DNA from: Sporopachydermia quercuum
Taxonomy: Eukaryota; Ascomycota; Sporopachydermiomycetes; Sporopachydermiales; Sporopachydermiaceae
Direction: 5' to 3'
Length of the DNA: 64,000 bases
Assembly: GCA_001599295.1 (NCBI GenBank)
Contig: BCGN01000003.1
Span: 1,155,148 to 1,219,147, forward strand
A model generated the notes under the pieces. The model did no database searches and had not been told where the DNA came from. It saw nothing but the letters and a program-made list of their open reading frames with translations. Positions 22,206 to 32,900 of this stretch are shown piece by piece (the first letter of the stretch is position 1; every line of letters starts with the position of its first letter). A program made the translations under genes and the position numbers.

Positions 22206-25200
22206 CTATGGATTTTCTTCAACAGTTCCAAAACCTCCTCCACCAGGAGTCTCAATTATAACCCATTCACCTGGTTGCATACGACAAGTATTCTTCCCAC
22301 CAAGATTGACTGTTATGAGTATCTCTTCGCCCGTAACAGGATTTTTCCTCTTTCTACGCCATAAATTCTTACCTACTTTACCTGACTTGCCTCCAGCGTA
22401 TCCAAATGGCGCTACACTTCGTCTTTCTGACAAAATCGACACTTGAACCTCCTTAGAAAATTCAATAGCTCTAATAACCCCGTGCCCACCTCTATTTCTA
22501 CCTTCACCACCTGATCCCCACCGAATGGAAAACTCCTGTAGTATACATGGATATCTTTTCTCTAATACTTCAGGATCTGTAGATCTGGTATTAGTCATGT
22601 GAACTTGAACTGCATCCTGTCCTATCCAGTTCTCGCCTGCTCCCGCACCACCAGCAATAGTTTCGTAATAACCAAACCCTTTCCGAACTTCTGACGACCC
22701 ATCATCGGATTTCTCTCCACCATATCCAAATGTTAGATTGTTGCAAGTGCCTTGAGAAGCTGCCATTACACCAAATGCTTTTAAAACAACATCTGTTACT
22801 CTCTGAGAAGTTTCTACATTACCACCGACTGTAGCAGCTTCAATCGATGGAGATAGCAAACAGTTTTCTGGTAGTAGAATCTTCACCGGTAATAAACAGC
22901 CTTGATTCAATGGAATTGAGTCAGAAACCATACATCGCAATGAATATAATATAGCAGAAGATGTAATAGACGTTGGTGCGTTCAAATTACCATATACCTC
23001 GGGCCCAGTACCAGTGAAATCAAAAACAGCGTCACCATTTTCACCGTCAATAGTTATTTTCAACTTTATGACTGTTCCATCATCAATACAGTCAGAAGCT
23101 TCCAAAGGTTCGCCATCGAATTTCTTATGGAACTGTTTCAAAAGCTTTCTAACTGTTTCTTCGGCATTATGTTGAATAGCATACATATAATACTGGATTT
23201 CAGGCAACCCAAATTCAGCAATAAGCCTTGAAATTAATTGAATTCCTTTAGTATTAGCAGCTATTTGAGCTTTCAGATCTGATAATGAATCACCAAGACT
23301 TCTACTACCAGAACAACCGGGATACTTTGATGGTTCTGTATATAGAAGATCAATCATTAGATCTTCATCAAAATGACCTTCTTTAACTACCTTAGAACCT
23401 AGGATTTGCGCACCTTCTTCCCAAATCTCTTTAGAAAAAGGGGGCATAGAACCCGCTGAAATGCCACCAATGTCTGAATGATGTCCCCTTGATGCCGTCC
23501 AGAAAATGATCTCTGTCTCAGAGCCTGGAGCGAAAACTGGGGTTATAACAGTGATATCTGGCAGATGTGATCCACCACCAGCTGGATGATTCGCAACAAT
23601 AACATCACCAGGTTTTAAATCGCTGCCCCATTTTTCCTTCTGAAATAATACCGCTGAGCTCATTGACCCTAGATGGATAGGAATGTGAGGAGCATTGGCT
23701 ACTAATCCACCGTCGGGAGAAAACATTGCGCAGGAGAAATCTAATCTTTCTTTAATATTGGTAGAAATAGCTGTTTGTCTTAATGTTTGACCCATTTGTT
23801 CAGCAATTGACATAAATCTATGGGAAAACACTGACAGCTTTATAGGATCAACAGTTTCCGACACAGCTTCCGAAATTTCCTCTGATATCTTCTCCGGTTT
23901 ATTTTTCCCCTCAAATGTCTCCAGAATCAACCCCATCTCATTAACGGCAACAGTGCATTTCCAACCTGGTTCAACAACAATTGTCTGGGTATCATCTAAA
24001 ATAAGTGCAGGTCCAATAATACAATCACCTTCAGATAAATCAGCTATATTAAACGTTTCCGTTTCAACCCAAACTCCAGTATCACTAGACTTATCTTCGA
24101 AATAGACTTTCCTGCTACGAATTGATTTGTCTGATGACGTAATCTTTATTTCCTTAGGAAGATGAACAACAACATCGGAATCCTTGTCGGTATTTGAGTG
24201 TAATATTCCTCTTACTCTAACGTCACTGACAATAATATCTCGACTTAGAATAAACCCGTATTCTTGTCTGTGCTTTGTAATGAACGACTCTTTAACAGAA
24301 TTCAATTGTTCGGTTACATCTTCTATTGATTGTTCAGCTAATGGCAAATCACCAGCATCAAAACGGGTCATTGCCGACGTTTCAGTTCCTTTATAACGTA
24401 AATTAAGATATCTTTCAATCCTAATAGTTTCCAGTCCAAAGCTTTGTTCTTTCAATTGCTTTCTCACTTCTTGCTCTTCAAGTTCAAGTTTTTCTTCTAG
24501 TCCTATTAAACTATCCACGTCCAATACGGCTGTTACAGGTTTGCTTCTCTCAGCAACAATATCAGCTACTGCCATTCCATAAGCCGATAGAATACTAGAG
24601 TATTTATGTATAATAATACTACTTATTCCAAGAGCCCTTGCCACTGAACACGCATGCTGACCACCAGCACCTCCAAATGATGCTAGTTTATGTCCTGATG
24701 CCAAATAGCCTTTACCTTCAGTTAAGCTTCTAATAGGACGACACATTGCTTCGTTTGCAACTTCTAAAAACCCTAGTGCAACTTCCTGTGGCGATAATGC
24801 TTGTAAATTACGTCTGGTTGCATTTATTTCTGCTGTTAGATCAATAAACTTCTTTTCTACTATGCCAACGTCTAAAGGCTCATTTTCATTGGGACCAAAT
24901 ATGGAAGGGAAAGTTTCTGGAACTAAACGCCCTAGGAATAAATTCGCATCTGTTACAGCTAAAGGACCTCCTTTTCTATAGCAGGCAGGCCCAGGATTAG
25001 CAGAAGCAGATTCTGGTCCAACAACAAATAAACCATTCTTCCAGAACAAAATACTACCACCCCCAGCAGCTACTGTGTTTATATCAAGCTGAGGGCTCTG
25101 AATTGTTACTTGAGCCGTGGTTGTTTCAAAAATGTGCTCTAAAACACCAGAATAACGTGAAACGTCAGTTGAAGTTCCACCCATATCAAATCCCAGTACT

Positions 25201-26457
25201 GGGAGTTTATCGTTTTCGTCATATGCAGTTTTAGCGTAACCAATAACACCACCAGCTGGTCCTGAGAGAATAGCTCTTAAGCCTGAAAATTTAGACCACG
25301 CAGTTAACCCACCATCAGATTGCATGAATAGTAATTTGGAGCCCACAGCTGAAAGTCCACCTTTGAATCCTTTTCCAATAGATTCAATATACTTAGTAAT
25401 GATTGGAGATAAATAAGCATCGGCTGTGGAAGAGTTTGCTCTGCTTACAAGTTTAATCATCGGTTGGATTTCACAGGAAACTGAGACATCAAATCCTTTC
25501 TCTCTTGCTAATTTGGCGATACTTAGCTCATGCTCAGGATATACATAAGAATGCATTAAGCATATAGCAATTGAACGAATTCCTGACGACCAAATTGATT
25601 CTAGACGTTCATCAATCTCATTTAAATCAGGTTTTTTAATCAAGCGTATAACATCACCTGATGCTACTTTGATTAAATTGTCAGGATCCTTTGCTAATAT
25701 ACTCTCAATAGGTTCAGGTGTAGGATCCTCAGCAAACGTCTCTATAGTCACCCTTTCATCTATTTCATAAACAAGCTCGTACAATTTTTCCATTTTAGCA
25801 ACGGAAAGGTCGAAAATATCTGGTCTTGCTTGTTGTCCAATTAAGAGAATATCACGGAATCCCTTGGTTACTAGAAAAGCTGTTCTAGCACCTTTTCTTT
25901 CTAATAAAGCATTAGTAGCAACAGTTGTTCCCATACGAATACTTTCAACTGGTTCAAGATCAAGTTGTTCACCTCTGGGTATGTTTTTCTTGAAGAAATG
26001 AGATAGAACTCTTCTTATACCTTCAGTTGGAGCATCGTTATAATTTGCAGGGTCAACAGACAGTAATTTAAACACTAGATCTGGTGGATTGTGACTTGGG
26101 CAGTGAGCGTAGACATCAGTGAATGTTCCACCTCTGTCTATGAACGAGAGAAATATTGTTAGTGAAAAGAAAAGTAGAGAAGACAATTATAGAATTTTTT
26201 GGTGCTCGCTTATGATTTGCCATTAGGTTCTTTAATAGAAACTTATAATCCAGCTATTTGTGATAATGTAGATGTTCTGGCTGCAAAAACTAAGGCAAAA
26301 ACCTGAAGGTCCAAGCAGAAAATCAGTTTAGATTTACCACTTTTATAGTAATAATATTTATTATAAAGTCTTCATTTCTCAATCAACAGCTTCATTCAAT
26401 TGTTTTGGATCAGCAGCTACAATACGTACCAATTGATATTCTTATCTTGTTCTCCAT
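22206..26457 (-). CDS. OXP1: 5-oxoprolinase, ATP-hydrolysing (two exons)
   Basis: 5-oxoprolinase hydrolyses 5-oxo-L-proline to L-glutamate with ATP, in the cytosolic glutathione (gamma-glutamyl) cycle. Exon 1 is only 26457-26430 (28 bases, MENKIRISI plus one base) and exon 2 is 26137-22206. The 292-base intron 26138-26429 has GTACGT, branch CACTAAC (26158-26164, complement) and TCATAG. Splicing gives MENKIRISIDRGGTFTDV, the conserved N terminus with the DRGGTFTD phosphate loop, and a 1319-residue protein of normal length. Residues 1 to about 740 form the HyuA-like ATPase half (GTTVATNALLERKG, FDMGGTSTDVSRY, AAGGGSILFW, GGAGGQHACSVA). About 770-1319 form the HyuB half (NIKERLDFSCAMF, IPIHLGSMSSAV, NHPAGGGSHLPDIT, ending TPGGGGFGT). 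Reading exon 2 back to its own upstream ATG would replace the conserved start with intron sequence. Confidence 0.95.
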
Positions 26458-27912
26458 GGTTGAACAAGTAGAACTTAATGCTACAGAAATCTGAACTATT
26501 TTCCTTTCTCGCAAAATCGGATTTCTTACTTCAAAAAATTGTTTCCAGTATGATATTAACAATATTATCAAAAGATCCAAGAAATTGTTGATTCTTCAAA
26601 TAATTAATTGATTTAAATTGTTCATGATCCGTAATTATCACAGGAGAATTAGATGCTTTTGGGATTATAAAGTGGAGATGGGAAAACCGGAAATAATAAT
26701 TAATGACTACTGTTTCCGAAATACTGAACTTGATTTGATAATGCGGGCCTGAATAAGTGGATATAATTTAATGATTAGATGTAGTTCAGTTCGTTCATAA
26801 AAACATGGGAGGGGGAGATAACAAAAATTCAGTTGGCAAATTGGATATATAAATAGTTTGATCAAACAATTGGAGACCCCTGTAGGTATCAGTTAAAGCC
26901 TGGGGCCAACTGATAGTCTGTTATTATGTTTTAACTGTTACTTAGATATCTGTTCCGATTAGCCTTTTCTGGGTAATTNGTAAGGCACTAATCTTAATTT
27001 TAATGACAAGTCCNTGATTCACTAACTTCGGGAGTTTGATAGTTATCAGCCTTATATTGATGTATAAATATACTGTGATTGCACAAGCTCAACATAGACC
27101 TCAGTGATCTTATTTTGTTTATTGTTTGAGATATCTGCTGTATATGTGGTGAGAATTGGAACTCAATTGATGGATCATCCCATGATAATGTTTAACTAAT
27201 CGAATGCGCTCCTATACATTCTGGATTTTTGACTTTATGAAGCATGAATACGATGAATGATTACTACTGTCCACAATAATGATTTGCAGTCTTTACTGTT
27301 TGATTTTATTAAAATTATCTTGCTGATAGCATCAGATTCTGAACTACGACTAGCGANGAGGTAATTAAAGTTTGTATCAATGTGTACGTTTAGCGAATGA
27401 ACGATTCAATCCGATACTCTTTCTTATAACTAATGATATGCTCTTTTTTACTATTACCTGATTTGTTTGAAATGCAAATTCTTTTATCCAGAACATGTTT
27501 AGGAAATATATATAGTTAAAATCCGCAATACTTCTACTATTCCTCTCTCTTGTTAGTATACATTCTCACATATTCATACATATTCATGCATGCTCTGCAT
27601 NACTCAATATCCAAATCATCATTTAATATCACGTCTCATCTCATCTCAGTAGCTACTATTACCCGTCTACCTAATTTACCTCATTTGTCTAAATATTCGC
27701 ACCAATCTTCAGTAAACCCNCTTAAGCGAAAGTTTCAGAAACTTCTTTCTGTATGCAAAAAAGAAGGAAGACACTTGCCAGAATATCCCCTTTAATAGAG
27801 CAAACGATGTATGTGGAGAATTTTGAATTACGTGATTGCTGTTGAGTTTTAATGCAATGCTAGTTAATCTGATAGTTCTTTAAGGTGAATATTTTGTTAT
27901 TGTATCATCAAA
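26458..27912. other. Divergent intergenic region OXP1 / HCR1
   Basis: About 1.45 kb containing both promoters. CCGGAAATAATAAT and TTTCCGAAAT words lie at 26688-26720. Several single N bases occur. A plus-strand ORF at 27550-27795 has no recognisable product and is not annotated. Confidence 0.5.
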
Positions 27913-28983
27913 ATGAATTGGGGTAAGTTCTATCCACGTAGATCAAATATGAAAAATGAAGAGACTGCGAATGTAAAAGATGGTGTNTGCATTCTATTGT
28001 TGATGTTTGATATCAATTTCTTTTTTTAGATTGGGATTGCATGATTTTGAGTATTCTGGATATTTGCACTCAGTTTCAAAAATAATAAGTTAGTTGTAAC
28101 TGCTGGCTTTTAGAATTCTTTACTAACTACTGCCAATCACAGACGACGAAGAATTTGAAGTTAAGCCGGCTGATGTTCCTGCCAGTTGGGATGATGATGA
28201 AGAAGACGATCAACCAGTTTTAGACTCTTGGGATGTCGATTCTGAAGAAGAAAGGGAGAAAGAGAAAGTCGCTGCTGCTAAGAAAACNACTGCTAAAACT
28301 CCAGCAAAACCAAAGGTAGATCCTAAGAAGAAGAAGACTGAGAAAGTTATAGATCCTTTTGATGGGTTAGATCCACGTGAAAGAAAAGAGAAGATGAGAC
28401 AAATGGAACTAGAAGCTGATTTAAATAATGCTGCTGACTTATTTGGAGGATTGGGAGTTGCTGAGGGTGGTGATAGTGGTGTTACACAGGTTAAAGTGAT
28501 AGAAAAGAANATTGATGATTTCGAGTTATTCCATCCAGAATCCAAACAAGATTATGAAAAATTGAGAAAAGAACTTGTAAGACTTCTTGTTCCATTATCA
28601 AACAATTCAATGCTTAATTACACATCATCTTTAGCTATTGATTTGATTAGAGATCTATGTCAACCAATGGCTGAAACAAATGTTCGAAAAGCTATCTCGA
28701 CATTAACAGTTATTGCTAATGATAAGCAAAAGAAGGAAAGAGCGGAGAGGCTTGCGAAATCCAAAGGCGCTACTTCTGGTAAGAAGAAGCCTAAAGCTCA
28801 AGGTGCTAAGATGACAGGTAAATTCGATGATGATGCTACAAATTATAACGATATTGATGATGATGACTTGTAAGTATACTATCCTTAATTTAAGTAACAA
28901 CTGTTACAATATCTATATTTCATTGATAAAACATGTTCCATCGATATGATTACTAACAATTAATATACAGAGACTTCATGTAA
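27913..28983 (+). CDS. HCR1: eIF3j / Hcr1 translation initiation factor (three exons)
   Basis: eIF3j is the loosely bound eIF3 subunit that contacts the 40S decoding site and mRNA entry channel and also acts in termination and recycling. Exons are 27913-27922, 28143-28869 and 28971-28983. Intron 1 (220 bases) has GTAAGT, TACTAAC (28121-28127) and ACAG and joins MNW to [16 protein letters not shown], the conserved acidic-Trp N terminus. Intron 2 (101 bases) has GTAAGTAT, TACTAAC (28951-28957) and ACAG and joins DDDD-L to DFM-stop, restoring the family's terminal DFM or similar. The product has 249 residues: acidic N-terminal part, basic stretch [13 protein letters not shown], helical core [24 protein letters not shown] and [18 protein letters not shown], then a Lys-rich and acidic tail. 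The 5' splice site of intron 2 overlaps an in-frame TAA, so a retained intron gives a nearly full product lacking DFM. Confidence 0.93.
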
Positions 28984-29151
28984 TTTAATCCAGTTGTTAT
29001 ATTTCATTTCTGATTGTATGAAATAGTCTTAATTGAATTTTAATGTCACATANCATTACAATTTATTATTATAATAATGTCTTTTCTACTTTTACATTCC
29101 ATACCATTAATCCTTAATCCCTTTGCCAACAATTTCTTTATATTTCAATAA

Positions 29152-29571
29152 TCAAAAATCAAGCACCAAAGTACCAGCAATATCAGCTAAATGAGTCGAG
29201 TCCAGTACTTGATCATCACCTTGTGCTATTCGCTGTTGATTTGATCTTAGTATTGCTTCTCGCGTGAATAATCTCAAATACTNTGAAAAGCTGTCTAGTG
29301 CTTCTCTAGAAACTCTTGTTTGCTGTTGATTAACCACCTTCAGTATTCTGCCAATTGTAGTTGGATCATATTCCACTTTTTCAGGCTGTGTTACCTCATT
29401 ATTGCTGTTGCCAGAATTGCTAGCATTGTTCTTACTTGTACTGCTAGTGGTAGTTCTATCGCCATTATTGGTTTTGTTGATCGTGTCTTCATTCTCTCGT
29501 ACGCTATTTTCTTCCTCTTCATCCAAAGAAAATGAATCAGACGAAAGAAAGCTATAATCCGATTCCTCCAT
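29152..29571 (-). CDS. MHF2: CENP-X / MHF2 histone-fold protein
   Basis: CENP-X (MHF2, Stra13) pairs with CENP-S (MHF1) in a histone-fold tetramer that binds branched DNA with FANCM/Mph1 and also sits at kinetochores. The 139 residues start at the ATG at 29569-29571; a TTG start two codons upstream is not needed. The C-terminal 75 residues fit the family: TTIGRILKVV, VSREALDSFSxYLRLFTREAILRSNQQRIAQG, LDSTHLADIAGTLVLDF, with the characteristic final LxLDF. The first 60 residues are an acidic and Asn/Ser/Thr-rich extension (DEEEENSV, NNASNSGNSNN), which the roughly 80-residue Saccharomyces protein lacks. One N lies in the histone fold. Recognition rests mainly on the C-terminal pattern, so it is a little less secure than its neighbours. 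Confidence 0.8.
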   Translation of the reverse strand: MEESDYSFLSSDSFSLDEEEENSVRENEDTINKTNNGDRTTTSSTSKNNASNSGNSNNEVTQPEKVEYDPTTIGRILKVVNQQQTRVSREALDSFSXYLRLFTREAILRSNQQRIAQGDDQVLDSTHLADIAGTLVLDF

Positions 29572-30322
29572 TTTCAATCAGCTTTAGACTTCTTGATGTC
29601 TTCGTAGCAAAAGCAGCAAAATATTAATCGCGGAGATAAAATTATTAGTTGGATAGAATTGCAGTCAATTGAATTACTAAAGTGAATGATCCATCAATGA
29701 TTTATATTATTAACAGACACTGCAATGGCACTCATTCAAGCTCATTATAATCAGTTAATCTATTAGAAGTTCAATCCATGCAGNTAAATATGATATATTG
29801 TTCTTTAGTCTTGTGGATATAATAGAAGAAGAGTGCATAATATTCATTCATTAGTTCATTACTTCTTTGAGATGGAAATAAATACAAGGCTCCGTCGTAT
29901 ACCGGTATTGTGTAAAATAATCATATTCCAAAATGAGACCTCAAGTTCACTNATTGGCTGAGCTGGATATTTCCATGAAGTGAACTATTGATATTTACGC
30001 TCTTTTGTTTAATAAATAATAATAATTAATATTATACAATGCTCCAGGATTCTACTATTTTATTATACACGCCACTATATGTTAATTGATCAAAAAGTAG
30101 TCGAATGCTCTTGAGTGTATGNTATGATGCTATGCCATATCTATCAGTTCCATCATATGAACCATTCTGAATAGGTTCTTTTTTTATTAAATGTTCTCGA
30201 GGTTCTGCCAAACAGTTGAAAACATTGTTGTTTCTTCAGTTTTAATTATTTAATATAATGTCCTTTAATGTCGATGCTGTTATACCAATCAATATATCTT
30301 ATACTCTGCTAAGTAAGCTTTC
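29572..30322. other. MHF2 promoter and dynactin p62 3' flank
   Basis: About 750 AT-rich bases with isolated N positions. No gene or conserved site is evident. Confidence 0.5.
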
Positions 30323-31966
30323 TTAGGTTGCANTTTCTAAGTTCTTACCTTCATAAGGATCAAAAACACCAATGATCCAAAATCCAATGGTGATATTCTG
30401 TTCATCTTTTCTTAAAGTTGAAAAACTGATAAAAAATGGTATTTCAATCAATTTGTCAAATCTAGACTGAAATAAATCATTCTCTGTTGCTTTGCTTTCA
30501 TTCGAAACTATGCCTATTTCAACCCCAATTCTTGCCCATCCAGGTCCGGTTTCCAAAGGTCTTCCTTCAAACTTCTTATTTGTAGTACTACCTTTCCTAG
30601 TAAATATCTCGGCTCGTATCTCTTTGTTATCACCGATCAATAAGTCTGTCGGTGATGACTTTATCATGATTCTTTCACTGGGCATTGATGGTTCGTCCAG
30701 TTTGGGGTCGAGTTGGAAAGAAGAACAGGGAATTCTTACTCGACATTTTAGTTTCCCTATAGATGTACTGTGAGTNGAGACAGATATTTGAATAGGCTCT
30801 TCCAGTGAATTGTAAAAAACCATTGAAGGTTTCAGTAGTGTCTTTGTTACGTCAAAAGATGAACCAATAACTTCAATAGAGGGTATGAATGTTCTTGCCA
30901 TTGATTTCACCTTGTAGGAGGTTGATTTGGGGTTGGATTTAGGATGTATTAATATCTCACGACAGGCTCTGCATCTCTTGGTAGCTTTGGTTCTTAGTTT
31001 AACAGCCACTGGTAATAAATCAGCAAAATGATCAGATGCAAGCCTTTGATCCAGTCGAAATTCTAGACCGGTATAGTTAGTATTTATTTTAATATCAGTA
31101 AATACATCTGAAAGATGGTTATTATTCGAATTGTTATGTCCAATCAAAGTGATCATACCTTTGTCATTATCCAATTCCTTAAGCCTTTCCTCAACTGCTT
31201 GCTGATCTGCTTTAGTAGATATCTGTACTGGTTTTACTAAAGTTTTTTCGCTATAAAAGACACTACTGTTTGCCAATAAATCAGCACTTCCTTTCATTCC
31301 AGTACTTATCTTTGAGAGTTTTCTACTTTTTTCTAGCCTCCGTTTCATAATCTCAAACGCTGTTTGCTCTGAGTAGTTAGTTGAGGATTTATCATGCGTT
31401 AATGTAGTGTATGTATTGGGAGTGTGCTTCGTGAAATCTTTCTTCAAGTAAAGATTTTTAAGATCTTCAAATAAATCGCTCCTATCCGCCACTTTTGCTG
31501 TCAGATATTTAATCAGGCTTTTATTGCTGCTCACATTCTCATCCTGATCCATCTCAAAATGCCATGAGCATCTACAGCAACTCATAAAGAGTTTCTCATG
31601 TTCAAATTTCGATTTAACATGAGAATGGCAAATTGGGCATTGGAAACAGTTTCTGGTACACCTTCCACTATAACTCAGTTTATTTCCAGGTTCATAGTAA
31701 CATATGGGACAGTAAGCACATATTACTTCATTCTCCACACATTTGGGGCACCTGATAGACATACATCCGTTACAGAAATACAAGTAGCTCAAGGCATGAA
31801 CTGTCATGGGATCGTCAATCAACGTTTTTGGTGTATCCAATTTAATATTTCCTGTAATAATACCAGATTTTTCTGTATTTCCCAAATTCCCATCAGCATT
31901 TTCGTTTGATTCTCCATCGTTGAGATTCTCTGAACATGGGCAGAAGTACACCACATGGCTATTCAT
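30323..31966 (-). CDS. DCTN4: Dynactin subunit p62 (DCTN4 family)
   Basis: p62 is a pointed-end component of dynactin, the dynein cofactor, and helps bind the Arp filament end and cargo adaptors. Starting at the ATG at 31964-31966 the product has 547 residues beginning MNSHVVYFCPC. The N-terminal third holds the zinc-binding cysteine pairs of the family: CNGCMSIRCPKC, CAYCPICYY, then CTRNCFQCPICHSHV (matching the family's NRCxNCFDCPxCxH signature) and MSCCRCSWHF. A coiled, polar middle (EERLKELDNDKGMITLIGH) leads to LRTKATKRCRACREILIHPKSNP, again a family signature, and a beta-rich C-terminal domain from about 360. Introns are not needed. To my knowledge Saccharomyces has no p62, so retention here suggests a fuller dynactin. 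Confidence 0.85.
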   Translation of the reverse strand: MNSHVVYFCPCSENLNDGESNENADGNLGNTEKSGIITGNIKLDTPKTLIDDPMTVHALSYLYFCNGCMSIRCPKCVENEVICAYCPICYYEPGNKLSYSGRCTRNCFQCPICHSHVKSKFEHEKLFMSCCRCSWHFEMDQDENVSSNKSLIKYLTAKVADRSDLFEDLKNLYLKKDFTKHTPNTYTTLTHDKSSTNYSEQTAFEIMKRRLEKSRKLSKISTGMKGSADLLANSSVFYSEKTLVKPVQISTKADQQAVEERLKELDNDKGMITLIGHNNSNNNHLSDVFTDIKINTNYTGLEFRLDQRLASDHFADLLPVAVKLRTKATKRCRACREILIHPKSNPKSTSYKVKSMARTFIPSIEVIGSSFDVTKTLLKPSMVFYNSLEEPIQISVXTHSTSIGKLKCRVRIPCSSFQLDPKLDEPSMPSERIMIKSSPTDLLIGDNKEIRAEIFTRKGSTTNKKFEGRPLETGPGWARIGVEIGIVSNESKATENDLFQSRFDKLIEIPFFISFSTLRKDEQNITIGFWIIGVFDPYEGKNLEXAT

Positions 31967-32900
31967 TCTTGCATAGGTCAATCCAGATTCACTTTCATTT
32001 CACTACTTGAACTCATTAGCACTCAACATTCAACAAACGAGACAGAAATAGAATGTAAACAAAAACACATCAAGCATATATAGTCATTCCTATATTCATG
32101 AATGAAGAAACAATCAATCTTCCTCGTACATTTCATCTTTTCGTCAACCGTTGATTCCTTTGCTTCTTTCCCCATTGCTTATCGACTGAAACTGAACCGT
32201 AGATAGGAGGTAGTTGGGAGGATAATTCACAGGAGGAGACGCGAGGTGTGTCTAGTCGGATTTAAGATGTTCAATAGTTTCACTAAATAGGAAGTAGGAT
32301 ACTGAATAGGACATACTAAGCACCTTCCCTTATAAGCAATCCTTCCTCTCTTAAGTAATCTACACATAACAATATCAATTCAATTATTCATTTCAATATA
32401 TGCCTGAACAGTTTGTAACTGGGCAAGAACAATAGGATTGATGGTACGGTGCGATTGTTAGACTNATTGATTGAATATGGGCATTATTATCACGTTAATA
32501 TAATCTCAATAGGATACAAATATAAGAAGTGGAGTGCGAAATACTGCTGATGGTAATTTGTAGTATTAGGACAAATGATATAGTAGGAATCAGTTTCTGA
32601 CAACTGTCGCTCTCCCTCTATTGATGATAAAAGCAAATAGTATTCAGAAGGAAGATAAGCAGCTGAATTTATAAGGCTGTCATCAGGAGAAGGAGAATCA
32701 ATCAGTAAAAAAAAGTAAGGAGAAAGGTTTGCAGCTGATGATTATTTGACAGTTATATGCGAACGAAGAACCAATTAAAAAGAACTAATATGGTGAATGT
32801 TCATGGTCAATTAATTGAGTTAATTGAGCAAGAAAATAAGGTAAATCACCGTTGATCACCGTTGAGTGATCAAAAGACTGATAAAAACAAATATATAACA
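31967..32900. other. Divergent intergenic region p62 / HRD3
   Basis: About 930 bases with both promoters. No ORF or recognisable motif is supported; one N at about 32465. Confidence 0.5.

Noticed and set aside
22153-22446. Plus-strand ORF with a hydrophobic, signal-like start
   Set aside because: It lies mostly antisense to the conserved 3' end of OXP1 and resembles no protein; its codons are those of the opposite gene.
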